A stretch of 64,000 nt of DNA from Clostridia bacterium (GCA_017547885.1 JAFYOP010000007.1:1-64000), one strand, 5' to 3'; counted from the stretch's first letter, positions 26,775-35,476 are shown. Made by a program: numbers and translations. Notes: generated from the letters alone by a model not told the origin.

Positions 26775-27865
26775 TATTCCTCCTCCATTGTGCCGCTGAC
26801 GCAGCGAAAAACCTTGATATCATTAAGTCCTGCCCGCTTTACCCCTTCCAATGAGGTGCAGGTAAGGAAGCACTGGCACTGCTGCATGCTCTCAAGCAGC
26901 AGCCGCTGACGGCTGTCGTCAAGCTCTGAAAGCACATCGTCCAGTATCAGCACAGGGGGCTCATCCTTCAGCTCCCGAAGAAAGGTAAGCTCTGAAAGCT
27001 TCAGCGACAACGCGGCGGTGCGCTTTTGCCCCTGTGAGCCAAAGGCTCGTAAGTCCACCCCCGAAAGGGATATGGCGATATCGTCACGGTGGGGGCCAAC
27101 GGTGGTAAAGCCACGGCGCAGGTCTTCGGTCACGCTGCGCTTAAGGGCGTCCATCATCTCGCCGTAAAAATCCCCCTCAGCCTTAAGGCTGGGCTCGTAG
27201 GCTATTTCAAGGGCCTCTTTGCCGCCGGAGATGCTCCTATGCAGGTCGTAGGCGATGGTGGAAAGGCCGTCGATAAAGTCGTAGCGGTCTATCATTATAT
27301 CCTCGCCCAGCGCCGCCAGCTGCTGATCCCACACGTCCAGCATTTCGGCATTGGGCTGTATCTGCTCCTTTAACAGGGCATTGCGCTGCTTGAGGGCGGC
27401 ATTGTATCGCTGCAGGCGGTAAAAGTAGGCGGGATGGGTCTGGCTTATTTCCATATCCATAAACCGCCGCCGCTCTGCGGGCCCTTCCTTTACGATGGCA
27501 AGATCCTCCGGGGCGAACATCACCACATTCAGGTGACCCATAAGCTCCCCGGTCTTTGCGGCCTGCTGACGGTCTATGTATATCTTTTTGCGCTCCCCGT
27601 CACGGAGCTTAAGCTCGATAAGGTGGGCGCCTGTGTTGTTGGTAAGGTCAATGCCAACGTAGCCCCCCGCGCAGCCCTGCATAATAAGCTCGGAATCCCT
27701 GGCGGTGCGGTGGGAGCGGCCGAACGCACATAAAAATATGGCCTCGGCGGCGTTGGTTTTGCCCTGGGCATTGTCCCCCAGTATGGCGTTTATGCCGGGG
27801 CCGGGACGCATATCCAGAGAGGTGTAATTGCGGTATTGACTTAGGCGCAGCTTATCTATCCGCAC
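26774..27865 (-). CDS. recF: DNA replication and repair protein RecF
   Basis: A 363-residue SMC-like ATPase that helps load RecA on gapped DNA. It starts L-R-L-S-Q-Y-R-N-Y and has Walker A G-D-N-A-Q-G-K-T-N, signature F-G-S-Q-G-Q-K-R-T-A-A-L-S-L-K and Walker B P-V-L-I-L-D-D-V-L-S-E-L-D. Normally it follows dnaA-dnaN; here neither gene is upstream. Instead recF has its own promoter 40 bp before the start and then 1.5 kb separates it from mnmG, which points the other way. Confidence 0.95.
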   Translation of the reverse strand: MRIDKLRLSQYRNYTSLDMRPGPGINAILGDNAQGKTNAAEAIFLCAFGRSHRTARDSELIMQGCAGGYVGIDLTNNTGAHLIELKLRDGERKKIYIDRQQAAKTGELMGHLNVVMFAPEDLAIVKEGPAERRRFMDMEISQTHPAYFYRLQRYNAALKQRNALLKEQIQPNAEMLDVWDQQLAALGEDIMIDRYDFIDGLSTIAYDLHRSISGGKEALEIAYEPSLKAEGDFYGEMMDALKRSVTEDLRRGFTTVGPHRDDIAISLSGVDLRAFGSQGQKRTAALSLKLSELTFLRELKDEPPVLILDDVLSELDDSRQRLLLESMQQCQCFLTCTSLEGVKRAGLNDIKVFRCVSGTMEEE

Positions 27866-27905
27866 AGCTCGCTTTTGCCCCTTTTTACCATAGTTTTGCT
27901 AAATA

Positions 27906-27934
27906 ATTTTACCATAAAATCGGCTTTTTTTCAA
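27906..27934 (-). promoter_or_regulatory. Promoter of recF-remB
   Basis: Minus strand TTGAAA, 17 bp, TAAAAT, about 40 bp from the recF start. A separate promoter suggests recF does not depend on an upstream dnaA-dnaN transcript. Confidence 0.65.
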
Positions 27935-27992
27935 GGCGCTTTATTATAATAAGAAAGAAGGGTTTTTGCCGTGTTATAAATATACGTTTTAT

Positions 27993-28010
27993 TGTGTATA
28001 TTGTGGATAA
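27993..28010. promoter_or_regulatory. DnaA-box pair in an AT-rich stretch
   Basis: TGTGGATAA at 28002-28010 is the exact reverse complement of the consensus DnaA box TTATCCACA. TGTGTATAT at 27993-28001 directly abuts it with two mismatches. The preceding 30 bp (GTTATAAATATACG) are very AT-rich. Only this pair was found, too few for a confident origin. Confidence 0.4.
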
Positions 28011-28023
28011 TCATCGTCAACAT

Positions 28024-28050
28024 AAAAAGCGCCCCCTCTGAGGCGCCTTT
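28024..28050 (-). terminator. Terminator of the TIM-barrel gene
   Basis: Minus strand AAAGGCGCC, 7-nt loop, GGGCGCTTTTT, 10 nt after the stop at 28060. Confidence 0.75.
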
Positions 28051-28059
28051 AATAAGGGA

Positions 28060-28731
28060 TCATATCCCCCTCTGCCTGTAATCATCCATGGTGCGGGCAA
28101 AAAGCTCCTTGGTGGAGGGAGGCGTATAGCTTATGGTATTTGCCCCGGCAGCGATGGTTGGGGCGATGGTTTTGCCTGTGGGCCCGCCCGTGGCGATGAT
28201 AGGTACCCTGGGAAATTTCTCCCGTATGGCTTTCACCACCTCAGGGGTGCGCTCTGCGGCGGATACGTTCAGTATGGATACCCCTGCATTCAGCCGGGCC
28301 TGTATATCTGTATTTTCATGGAGCACCGTGGCTACTATGGGTATATCGATGGATTCCGCCACCATGCGGATGGTATCGTTGCTCATGGGGGCGTTTACCA
28401 CCACACCGAATGCGCCCTGCGCCTCCGCATCCCTGGCAAGGCGAACCGTTCTCATCCCGCCGGTAATGCCGCCGCCCACGCCGCACAGCACCGGTATGCT
28501 GGAGGCCTGTATTATGGCGTTGGATATGGCCTGCTGGGGCGTAAAGGGATATACCGCCAGCACACCGTCCGCATTGGTATTGCGGATGATGGCAATATCG
28601 CTGGTGAATATCAGGGACTTTATCCGCCGCCCCAGTATCACTATGCCGCTGCACTGCCATATCTCCTCAGGCACCGCTACTATATGGGAGCGAAGCTCTC
28701 CTGTAATATTGGGCAGGTGTTTTTCTTCCAC
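28060..28731 (-). CDS. TIM-barrel protein of unknown function
   Basis: A 223-residue soluble protein with a beta/alpha-barrel pattern: I-A-I-I-R-N-T-N-A-D-G-V-L-A-V-Y, P-V-L-C-G-V-G-G-G-I-T-G-G, F-G-V-V-V-N-A-P-M-S, I-P-I-V-A-T-V, A-G-V-S-I-L-N-V-S and I-I-A-T-G-G-P-T-G at successive strand ends. The G-G-P-T-G near the C-terminus resembles a phosphate-binding loop. The GTG at 28731 is chosen because AAAGGAG lies 9 nt upstream; the longer ATG frame (to 28806) runs through the promoter area. Two GTATACAATAT repeats upstream suggest control by a dimeric regulator. It sits alone where the chromosomal origin genes would be expected. No catalytic residue is assigned and no function is claimed. Confidence 0.75.
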   Translation of the reverse strand: MEEKHLPNITGELRSHIVAVPEEIWQCSGIVILGRRIKSLIFTSDIAIIRNTNADGVLAVYPFTPQQAISNAIIQASSIPVLCGVGGGITGGMRTVRLARDAEAQGAFGVVVNAPMSNDTIRMVAESIDIPIVATVLHENTDIQARLNAGVSILNVSAAERTPEVVKAIREKFPRVPIIATGGPTGKTIAPTIAAGANTISYTPPSTKELFARTMDDYRQRGI

Positions 28732-28766
28732 AAAAAGGGCTCCTTTCTGATTTTCTCTTTCCTTTA

Positions 28767-28819
28767 GTATACAATATTTTTCGGCTGCGCAGGGTTTATC
28801 CGTCAAATGTATACAATAT
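28767..28819. promoter_or_regulatory. Two direct repeats GTATACAATAT, 42 bp apart
   Basis: Identical 11-mers at 28767-28777 and 28809-28819, upstream of the TIM-barrel gene. 42 bp is four helical turns, so a protein bound to both would face the same side. GTATAC is itself palindromic. Confidence 0.45.
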
Positions 28820-28950
28820 GTTCAATATTTTTGCGGGAACTTTACGCAGGGGATTTATCTTATCACGCCCATCTCGTCGTCGCCGACTGCGCCTTGGGTC
28901 ATGCGGAGTGTTGCGATAGGTCGATGGGTCACGGGTAAATTTAAGGGGGA

Positions 28951-29168
28951 TTTATCTATACCCAACCCTCCGCCCTTTTAATGTAGCTTTTCCTGCGGAA
29001 AAGCGAAGGTGCTATCAAAAGTCTGTCATTGCGAGGCAGTCCGCAGACTGCCTCGCAATGACAGCATCTGAAGTACGGCGGGTTCTTCCAACCGCAGACG
29101 AATAACACCCCATCGGCTTCGCCCATAGGCGAAGCTACATTGAAAGGGTGGAGGGTGGGTATAGATAA
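28951..29168. repeat. Family A element, copy 7, with M6 palindrome inside
   Basis: 218 bp. Left hairpin GCTTTTCC-TGC-GGAAAAGC, then M6 at 29024-29063 (18-bp perfect arms starting TGTCATTGCGAGGCAGTC around CGCA), then right hairpin GGCTTCGCC-CATA-GGCGAAGC and end GGGTATAGATAA. The standard central spacer is replaced by M6. Confidence 0.88.
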
Positions 29169-29269
29169 TAACTCCCTAAACATTCACAACAACCTATCTG
29201 CCTATCACCCCCCCACAGCCCGCAGCGACGAGAGTCCCCGGACAAATACCCTTTTCCATACCTAACCTT

Positions 29270-29339
29270 CCCCGAAAATCCTTAGATTTTCGGGACTTCA
29301 ATAAAGAGCTATGTCAAAGCGAAGCTTTGACTACCTTTA
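29270..29339. repeat. M9 small repeat, copy 1
   Basis: CCCCGAAAATCC-TTA-GATTTTCGGG hairpin, ACTTCAATAAAGAG, then hairpin GTCAAAGC-GAA-GCTTTGAC and ACCTTT. A second copy is inserted in the P element at 44119-44187 with loop TTC instead of GAA. Confidence 0.75.
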
Positions 29340-29407
29340 TCCCCTTGCCCGATTCGACATCGTATATGCCGGGGAAATAAAAAATTATTTCCCAAACTCC
29401 GTATATT

Positions 29408-29416
29408 TGCTATAAT
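29408..29416 (+). promoter_or_regulatory. Extended -10 promoter of mnmG
   Basis: TGC directly followed by TATAAT (29411-29416), an extended -10. No clear -35 is seen 17 bp upstream (TTTCCC). The start codon is 32 bp downstream. Confidence 0.5.
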
Positions 29417-29447
29417 GTACCTTGAACCGATAAGAAAGGATAAATCC

Positions 29448-31316
29448 ATGGCAAGATACATCGCAGGTGAATACGACGTGGCGATCCTTGGCGCCGGGCA
29501 CGCAGGGTGCGAGGCGGCGCTGGCCTGCGCCCGCATGGGCCTCAAGACCCTGTGCCTCACCATGAATCTGGACAGTGTGGCCCTTATGGCCTGCAACCCC
29601 GCCATTGGCGGCACCTCCAAGGGGCACCTTGTGCGGGAGCTGGACGCTCTGGGAGGCGAAATGGGCCTTGCTGCGGACGATACCTTTATACAGATACGCA
29701 TGCTGAACACAGGCAAGGGCCCCGCGGTGCATTCTCTGCGCGCCCAGATGGACAAGCGCAGATACCACGAGCGCATGAAGATAGCCCTTGAGCGTGAACC
29801 CCTCCTTGACCTGCACATGGGTGAGTGCGAAGCCATCCTTACAGAGGGCGGCAGGGTGTCCGGCATACTGGCCTCAGGCATGGAATACAGGTGCAGGGGC
29901 ATAGTGGTGGCGGCAGGTGTGTACCTTAAGAGCCGCATACTCATTGGCGACAACGTGACGGAAAGCGGCCCCTCAGGCATGCTCCGGGCAAACGCCCTGT
30001 CAGGGTCTTTGACTGAGCTGGGCTTTGAGCTGCGCCGCTTTAAGACAGGCACCCCCCCAAGGGTAAACCGCCGCAGCCTTGACTTTGACAAAATGGAGCC
30101 CCAGTACGGGGACGTTCCCTCCCCAAGGTTCTCCTTCCTCAGCAAAATGGGGGAGCGGGAGCAGCATCCCTGCTACCTTACCTATACCAACACCCGCACC
30201 CACGAGATAATACTCAACAACATACACCGCAGCAGCATGTACTCCGGCCTTGTGACAGGCACCGGCACCCGCTACTGCCCCAGCATCGAGGACAAAATAA
30301 AGCGCTTTGCCGACAAGGACAGGCATCAGCTGTTCATTGAGCCCGAGGGACTTTCCACCATGGAAATGTACGTGCAGGGCCTTTCCACAAGCCTTCCCTA
30401 CGACGTGCAGGCGGATATGCTGCATACCATACCCGGCCTTGAACGGTGCGAGATAATGCGCCCAGGCTACGCCATAGAGTATGACTGCATAGACCCCAAC
30501 TCCCTCAACACGGACCTTGGCAGCAAATCAATACCCGGCCTGTACTTTGCCGGCCAGATAAACGGCAGCTCCGGCTATGAGGAAGCCGCCGCACAGGGCC
30601 TGTACGCAGGCATCAACTGTGCCCTATACCTTAAGGGAGAGCCGCCCCTCATACTTTCCCGCGGTGACGCATATATTGGCGTATTGGTGGACGACCTTGC
30701 CACCAAGGGCACAAACGAGCCCTACCGCATGATGACATCCCGCGCGGAATACCGCCTGCTGCTAAGGCAGGACAACGCAGACCTGCGCCTTACCGAGCTG
30801 GGCAGGCGCACAGGGCTTATATCCGAAGCCCGCTACGCAAGGCTGATGAACAAGCGGGCAGACATGGAAAAGGCGCTGAAGGCCCTTTCCGCCACCGTCC
30901 CCCCGTCGGAAACGCTGAACGACCTGCTGCTCAGCAAAAACTCCACCGCAGTATCCAATCACGTTAAGCTTATGGACATCCTCCGCCGGGAGGGCATCAC
31001 CTACACCGACCTTATGTCCCTTGCGCCGCTGCCTGAGATAGACCCCGAGGCACGGGAGCAGGTGGAGATATCCGCCCACTATGACGGCTACATTGAAAAG
31101 CAGCGCCGTCAGGTGGAAAAGCTCCGTGAGCAGGAAGCGCGGCTCATCCCCCAGGGGCTGGACTACATGGCGCTGGAGGGGCTCCGCATAGAGGCACGGC
31201 AAAAGCTGTCGGCCATACGCCCGAACAACATCGGCCGGGCAAGCCGCATCAGCGGCGTATCCCCCGCGGACATAGGCGTATTGCTCATTCATTTAAAGCA
31301 GCTGGAAGGGAAATAG
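29448..31316 (+). CDS. mnmG: tRNA uridine-5-carboxymethylaminomethyl modification enzyme MnmG
   Basis: A 622-residue FAD enzyme that with MnmE modifies the wobble uridine of several tRNAs. It has the dinucleotide loop [11 protein letters not shown] and the family signatures [16 protein letters not shown] and [16 protein letters not shown]. The ATG at 29448 follows AAAGGA; an ATG 33 nt upstream overlaps the promoter. mnmE, its usual upstream neighbour, is absent here. rsmG and parB follow in canonical order but separated by repeat-filled gaps of 224 and 522 bp. Confidence 0.96.
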   Translation: MARYIAGEYDVAILGAGHAGCEAALACARMGLKTLCLTMNLDSVALMACNPAIGGTSKGHLVRELDALGGEMGLAADDTFIQIRMLNTGKGPAVHSLRAQMDKRRYHERMKIALEREPLLDLHMGECEAILTEGGRVSGILASGMEYRCRGIVVAAGVYLKSRILIGDNVTESGPSGMLRANALSGSLTELGFELRRFKTGTPPRVNRRSLDFDKMEPQYGDVPSPRFSFLSKMGEREQHPCYLTYTNTRTHEIILNNIHRSSMYSGLVTGTGTRYCPSIEDKIKRFADKDRHQLFIEPEGLSTMEMYVQGLSTSLPYDVQADMLHTIPGLERCEIMRPGYAIEYDCIDPNSLNTDLGSKSIPGLYFAGQINGSSGYEEAAAQGLYAGINCALYLKGEPPLILSRGDAYIGVLVDDLATKGTNEPYRMMTSRAEYRLLLRQDNADLRLTELGRRTGLISEARYARLMNKRADMEKALKALSATVPPSETLNDLLLSKNSTAVSNHVKLMDILRREGITYTDLMSLAPLPEIDPEAREQVEISAHYDGYIEKQRRQVEKLREQEARLIPQGLDYMALEGLRIEARQKLSAIRPNNIGRASRISGVSPADIGVLLIHLKQLEGK

Positions 31317-31320
31317 GCTG

Positions 31321-31510
31321 CGCCTTTTCAGGAAAGTCCTGTTGGGACTTTCCTGAGATAACAGGCTTTGCCTAAAACGCCAAGGCGTTGACCCGCGGCA
31401 AACCCTGCAAAGTACGAAAACCTTACGGTTTTCATCCGTTTTGCCGTACACGCCGCCAAAGCCGGAAAATCATCAAGGGGTTGCGACCCCTTGATAATCC
31501 CCGAGTAAAT
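31321..31510. repeat. Family B intergenic repeat, copy 3 (variant)
   Basis: Hairpin TCAGGAAAGTCC-TGTTG-GGACTTTCCTGA, an AAAACC-TTAC-GGTTTT hairpin, GCCGTACACGCCGCCAAAG and hairpin AAGGGGT-TGCG-ACCCCTT. Parallel to copies 2 and 4, with changed but self-consistent hairpin arms. Confidence 0.7.
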
Positions 31511-31540
31511 ACTTTTTCGACAGACTGAGGGAAAAACACC

Positions 31541-32233
31541 ATGGATTTTGATATGAAAGCCTATTGCCTGGGAAATATACCCGGCATTACAGAGCGGCAG
31601 GCAGAGCAGTTCAGCGTATACTGCGACATGCTCATAGACTGGAACAGCCGCATGAACCTTACCGCCATTACAGAGCCTGAGCAGGTAGCCCAGAAGCACT
31701 TTATGGACAGCATTCTCCCCGCCGCCCTCATCCCCCAGGGAGCGTCGGTCATAGACGTGGGCACAGGGGCAGGCTTCCCCGGTGTGCCCCTTGCCATAAT
31801 GCGCCCGGATATAAAGCTTACCCTGCTTGATTCCCTCAACAAGCGCATAACCTTCCTTACAGAGCTCTGCACCGCATTGAAGCTGCCTGCCCGCTGCATA
31901 CACGCAAGGGCAGAGGACGCGGGCCGAAAGGCCGACCTTCGGGAGCAGTTTGACATTGCCACCTCCCGTGCGGTCGCCAATGTATCCGCGCTGGCGGAAT
32001 ACACCGTGCCCTTCTTAAAGGTGGGCGGCGCATCCCTCATGTACAAGGGCCCTCAGGCCCCCGATGAGCTTATCGCAGGCAAGCGGGCGCTGGAGCTTCT
32101 TTGCTGCCGGGCAAAGATACATTCCTTTCCCGCCCCATGGGGGGAGCGCACCGTCATCGTCCTCACAAAGCAGCGCCCCACCGCCGCAGCCTACCCCCGC
32201 AAGGCAGGCACAGCGGAGAAGAAGCCGCTGTGA
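31541..32233 (+). CDS. rsmG: 16S rRNA (guanine527-N7)-methyltransferase RsmG
   Basis: A 230-residue class I SAM methyltransferase that methylates G527 of 16S rRNA. The SAM loop is V-I-D-V-G-T-G-A-G-F-P-G-V-P-L-A-I; N-L-T-A-I (N-terminal) and T-S-R-A-V-A family motifs are present. In Bacillota it lies between mnmG and the noc/parA-parB genes, as here. An M8 double hairpin begins 8 nt after its stop and probably ends or protects the transcript. Confidence 0.95.
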   Translation: MDFDMKAYCLGNIPGITERQAEQFSVYCDMLIDWNSRMNLTAITEPEQVAQKHFMDSILPAALIPQGASVIDVGTGAGFPGVPLAIMRPDIKLTLLDSLNKRITFLTELCTALKLPARCIHARAEDAGRKADLREQFDIATSRAVANVSALAEYTVPFLKVGGASLMYKGPQAPDELIAGKRALELLCCRAKIHSFPAPWGERTVIVLTKQRPTAAAYPRKAGTAEKKPL

Positions 32234-32240
32234 TGGCTAT

Positions 32241-32300
32241 GTTCTTTTCTTCTAGAAGAAAAGAACCAAAAGAAGTCGTACCTTTCTTAAAGAAAGGTAC
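32241..32300 (+). repeat. M8 double hairpin at the rsmG 3' end
   Basis: GTTCTTTTCTT-CTAG-AAGAAAAGAAC then GTACCTTTC-TTAA-GAAAGGTAC. Confidence 0.7.
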
Positions 32301-32339
32301 CGAAAGATAACGTAAAAAGGGTAAATGGGGAATTGGCAA

Positions 32340-32518
32340 TTATCTAAACCCACCCACCACCCTTCAAAGATGCTTCTCCCTTGCGGGAGAAGCGGACGCA
32401 CTAACGGAGCGCGGAATAATAACCACACTATGACTTTCAGTATAGGTAATGATTGCCCGCTATCGTCTTTGCCGTAAGGCGAAGATACCTTAAAAGGGCG
32501 GCGGGCGGGTAAAGATAA
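32340..32518. repeat. Family A element, copy 8
   Basis: 179 bp. Left hairpin CTTCTCCC-TTGC-GGGAGAAG, right TCTTTGCC-GTAA-GGCGAAGA, right end GGTAAAGATAA. A truncated M4 block (CGCAAAACCCGC, AAATCCAAGGCGCAGC) follows to about 32600. Confidence 0.87.
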
Positions 32519-32662
32519 ATAATCAGCACACTATCCCATCGACCTTTCACCTTGCCGCAAAACCCGCAAAAAATCCAAGGCGCAGCAACGATTTTGTGCC
32601 GCCAGCCACAGCCAATGGACAGCACCCCAGAGCAAGCTTATACTTATTTGACCCATTAAACC

Positions 32663-32732
32663 TTATCTTTTCTTTTTCTTTTGCTTCTTTTCTTATTTCT
32701 TTTCGATACGAAAAGAAAAAGAAAAGAAGAAG
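32663..32732 (+). repeat. P element copy 7, 5' of parB
   Basis: Outer tract CTTTTCTTTTTCTTTTG, inner tract CTTCTTTTCTTATTTC, loop CGATACG, purine arm GAAAAGAAAAAGAAAAG facing the parB start 24 nt away. Confidence 0.82.
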
Positions 32733-32755
32733 TAATTCTTCAGCGAGGTACACTC

Positions 32756-33574
32756 ATGCCACTGGACATCTCCCATTCCCAGCGCAAGCTGCTGGAGCTT
32801 CCCATCGACAGCATCCATCCCAACCCCTATCAGCCCCGCGTCACCTTTGACGAGGAGACCATTGCCGAGCTGGCCCAGAGCATAAGCCAGGTTGGCCTGA
32901 TACAGCCCCTTGTGGTGCGAAAGAGCAGCAGCGGCTACGAGCTGGTGGCGGGGGAGCGGCGTCTGCGCGCCTGCAAGTCCCTTGGCATGGCCACCGTCAC
33001 CTGCATAGTGGAAGAAAAGCTCCGTGAGGAATCCTCCGCCATGATGGCGCTTATCGAGAACCTTCAGCGGGAGGACCTTCACTACATGGAGGAGGCCCAG
33101 TGCTACTATGCTCTGCTGAACAACTATGACCTGACTCAGGAAGCGCTGGCAGAGCGATTGGGCCGCAGCCAGAGCTCCATCGCCAACAAGCTGCGCCTTC
33201 TGCGCCTTACCGACACGGTAAAAGATGCACTGCAGCAGGCGGGCCTTTCCGAGCGCCACGCAAGGGCAATACTCAAGATAAAGGACGAGGACGCCCAGCT
33301 GGCGGTGCTGAAAAAGGCAGGGGAAAAGGGCCTTTCCGTAAAGGACACAGAGCGCCTTGTGGAAAAGACCCTGGATAAAATGTACGACGAAAAGCGTCCC
33401 GGCGCAGTGCCCCGCCCCATGATAATACGCCAGGTGCGGGATTACCGCCTGTTTATGAACACGGTAAACTCCGCCATAGAGGCCCTTCGTGAATCCGGCA
33501 TGCGGGTGGACGTGGATCAGGATGACCTGGAAAACGGCGTGGATATACACATCCATGTGCGGGTAGATGACTAA
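32756..33574 (+). CDS. parB: ParB/Noc-family chromosome partition or nucleoid occlusion protein
   Basis: A 272-residue ParB-fold protein. The N-terminal CTPase/ParB domain begins L-P-I-D-S-I-H-P-N-P-Y-Q-P-R and has the G-E-R-R-L-R-A box and E-N-L-Q-R-E-D. A helix-turn-helix follows (L-A-E-R-L-G-R-S-Q-S-S-I-A-N-K-L-R-L-L-R-L). Position after rsmG is that of noc in Bacillus and of parB elsewhere. No parA/soj is adjacent, so Spo0J-like ParB and Noc cannot be told apart here. I saw no clear parS (TGTTTCACGTGAAACA-like) site in the surroundings. Start ATG at 32756 follows GAGG; the upstream ATG at 32681 is within the P element. Confidence 0.88.
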   Translation: MPLDISHSQRKLLELPIDSIHPNPYQPRVTFDEETIAELAQSISQVGLIQPLVVRKSSSGYELVAGERRLRACKSLGMATVTCIVEEKLREESSAMMALIENLQREDLHYMEEAQCYYALLNNYDLTQEALAERLGRSQSSIANKLRLLRLTDTVKDALQQAGLSERHARAILKIKDEDAQLAVLKKAGEKGLSVKDTERLVEKTLDKMYDEKRPGAVPRPMIIRQVRDYRLFMNTVNSAIEALRESGMRVDVDQDDLENGVDIHIHVRVDD

Positions 33575-33646
33575 AATCCGTAAATAAATTATGGCAAATC
33601 AGCTTAGGGATTGTTTGATTTGCCTTTTTTGGGTATTATATATATC

Positions 33647-34681
33647 ATGGATAGTATTAAATCAACATTAACTCGCTGCGCCCTCATCGGCACCGCCTGC
33701 TTAATGGCGCTGCCGCTGTTTGGCTGCGGCAGAAAACAGCAGGCCGAAGAGGCCGCCGTAATATTCGACCTGCCGGCGGAGGAGGAAAACGACAAGGAGG
33801 ATAAGCACAACAGTCTGGTTGAGATAGTTGTTACTCCCAGCCTTGAGCCTGTTGTCACTCCCGTGCCCACCCCCAAGCTTCCGGAAACCGTCACCTGTGA
33901 GCCCACCAAGGGCTACACAAAAAAGTCCGGCGTAAACCTTCGCGCCCTGCCCACCACCGACTCTGAGGTATTGGACACCCTGGACAAGGCTGTGGCCGTT
34001 ACCATAAAGGGCACCGCAGGGGAATGGACACAGGTTACGGTAAACGACGAGACCGGATATATCTCCTCCGAGTTTGTAGGCAAGGGCAGCGTGCCCTCCG
34101 TGCTCACCATCGATTCCGTAAAGCGGCACAACGGCGTTGCCACCGCCTCTGTCAACATGCGAAAGAACCCGGACACCAAGTCCGATATCATCGACAAGCT
34201 GGATATTTTTACCCACTTTACCATTACCGGTGAAAATAAGGACTGGTACGAAATAGAATACGACGGGGAGCGGGGCTACGTTTCCAAGAAATACAGCGAA
34301 GCCTCCCAGGGCTACTACGAGGCCAAGGACCTTTACCTCGTGGCTCAGCTGGTGCATCAGGAGGCCAAGTATACCTCTCAGGACGGCCTTACCGCCGTGG
34401 CAAACGTTGTTTACAACCGCCTGCGCAGCCGCAAGTTCCCCAACACCCTTGAAGGAGTAGTGTTCCAGGACGGCCAGTTTTCCCCCGCAGAAAGCGAAAG
34501 CAAGCTGCGCTCCGTCCGCCCCAGCTCCGGCGCCGTAGAGGCGGTGCTGGAGGTGTTTGCCCGGGGCAAAACCATACTCCCCAGCAACGTGCTGTACTTC
34601 CGCGCCAGCCGCATGGGCAAGGAATGGTCCTCCGCCCGCAAGTACTATGGCCTTTACGGCGGAAATTATTTCTACAGATAA
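33647..34681 (+). CDS. SH3-domain lipoprotein with SleB-type cell wall hydrolase domain
   Basis: A 344-residue exported lipoprotein: basic N-terminus, hydrophobic core and lipobox L-F-G-C at Cys27. A Pro/Thr-rich spacer is followed by two bacterial SH3 domains (G-V-N-L-R-A-L-P-T-T-D-S-E-V-L and A-S-V-N-M-R-K-N-P-D-T-K-S-D-I), each ending G-Y-(I/V)-S-(S/K), and then a Hydrolase_2 domain: L-V-H-Q-E-A, A-V-A-N-V-V-Y-N-R, F-Q-D-G-Q-F-S-P, as in SleB/CwlJ lytic transglycosylases. It should cleave cell wall, with SH3 domains binding peptidoglycan. No good SD precedes the ATG at 33647; a TTG at 33611 is an alternative, so the start is uncertain. Confidence 0.85.
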   Translation: MDSIKSTLTRCALIGTACLMALPLFGCGRKQQAEEAAVIFDLPAEEENDKEDKHNSLVEIVVTPSLEPVVTPVPTPKLPETVTCEPTKGYTKKSGVNLRALPTTDSEVLDTLDKAVAVTIKGTAGEWTQVTVNDETGYISSEFVGKGSVPSVLTIDSVKRHNGVATASVNMRKNPDTKSDIIDKLDIFTHFTITGENKDWYEIEYDGERGYVSKKYSEASQGYYEAKDLYLVAQLVHQEAKYTSQDGLTAVANVVYNRLRSRKFPNTLEGVVFQDGQFSPAESESKLRSVRPSSGAVEAVLEVFARGKTILPSNVLYFRASRMGKEWSSARKYYGLYGGNYFYR

Positions 34682-34696
34682 AATCACCAACAGCCT

Positions 34697-34724
34697 AAAA
34701 GCCGCTTAATAAGCGGCTTTTTTT
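34697..34724 (+). terminator. Terminator of the SleB-like gene
   Basis: AAAAGCCGCTTA-AT-AAGCGGCTTTTTTT, 15 nt after the stop. Confidence 0.92.
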
Positions 34725-34771
34725 GTGTGAGTGGGCGTATTGACAGGCTGCGAAAACAGTTGGCATATTAT

Positions 34772-35339
34772 TTATCTATACCCGCCCACCGCCCTTTCAA
34801 TGTGGCTTTTCCTTACGGAAAAGCATTACGGCCTATCGCAAGGCTGTCATTGCGAGGCAGCCTGTCTGTCGTGGCAATCCGCACTCCGCCGGAGGCGTGG
34901 AGGAAAAGGCAATGGATTGATTATCTAAACCCACCCTCCACCCTCGTCGTCGCGGACTGCTTGCGGCCATATTCGGCCCTCTCAGTCAGCAAAGCTGACA
35001 GCTCCCCCGAAGGGAGAGCCAAGGGAAAAGCGGGCAGTGAATAGTAAAAATGTAATTATTATCTAATCCCGCCCGCCACCCTCGTCGTCGCGGACTGCGC
35101 TCTGCTCACAGCCATATCCTTCGGATATGCCTTTTCGCACGCTCCATCGCTCCTCCTCTCCGCCAAAAATCGTCGCTGCGCTTTGGATTTTCGGCGGGTT
35201 CTTACGGAAAAATCCAACGTACTTTCGCAGGCATCAGATAATAACCATCCTTCGATTTTTAGGATAAGTAATGATTGCCGCCTATCGTCTTCGCCGTAGG
35301 CGAAGATACCTTAAAAGGGCGGTGGGTGGGTATAGATAA
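34772..35339. repeat. Composite of three A left ends and one right end (copy 9)
   Basis: Left ends TTATCTA at 34772, 34921 and 35059 are followed by M2 hairpin plus M6, by the M5 module, and by the inverted M4 module (CTCGTCGTCGCGGACTGCGC, CATATCC-TTC-GGATATG, CGCTCCTCCTCTCCGCC). The standard spacer, hairpin TCTTCGCC-GTA-GGCGAAGA and a single right end GGGTATAGATAA close the array. It looks like successive insertions or recombination between copies. The gap 34682-35546 has no gene. Confidence 0.82.
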
Positions 35340-35436
35340 ATAACCCAGGCCAACACTTTCTCCAACCGCAGGAGAAGCGGATCGCCACGCCAGTCTCTGA
35401 ACCAACTCGCAATGACAGGGTTTTGTTTTCCCATAC

Positions 35437-35476
35437 AAAAAAGCGAAACGGAAATTAAACCTTTCCATTTCGCTTT
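35437..35476 (-). terminator. Terminator of gltX
   Basis: AAAAGCGAAA(T/C)GG-type hairpin with TTTTTTG on the minus strand, same family as 17586-17625. Confidence 0.85.

Noticed and set aside
27866..28059. Functional oriC
   Set aside because: Only one exact and one two-mismatch DnaA box were found and dnaA is absent; reported as a displaced origin neighbourhood instead.
32756..33574. Confident assignment of the ParB-like gene as noc
   Set aside because: Position after rsmG suits noc, but no adjacent parA and no nearby binding site allow a choice between Noc and Spo0J-type ParB.
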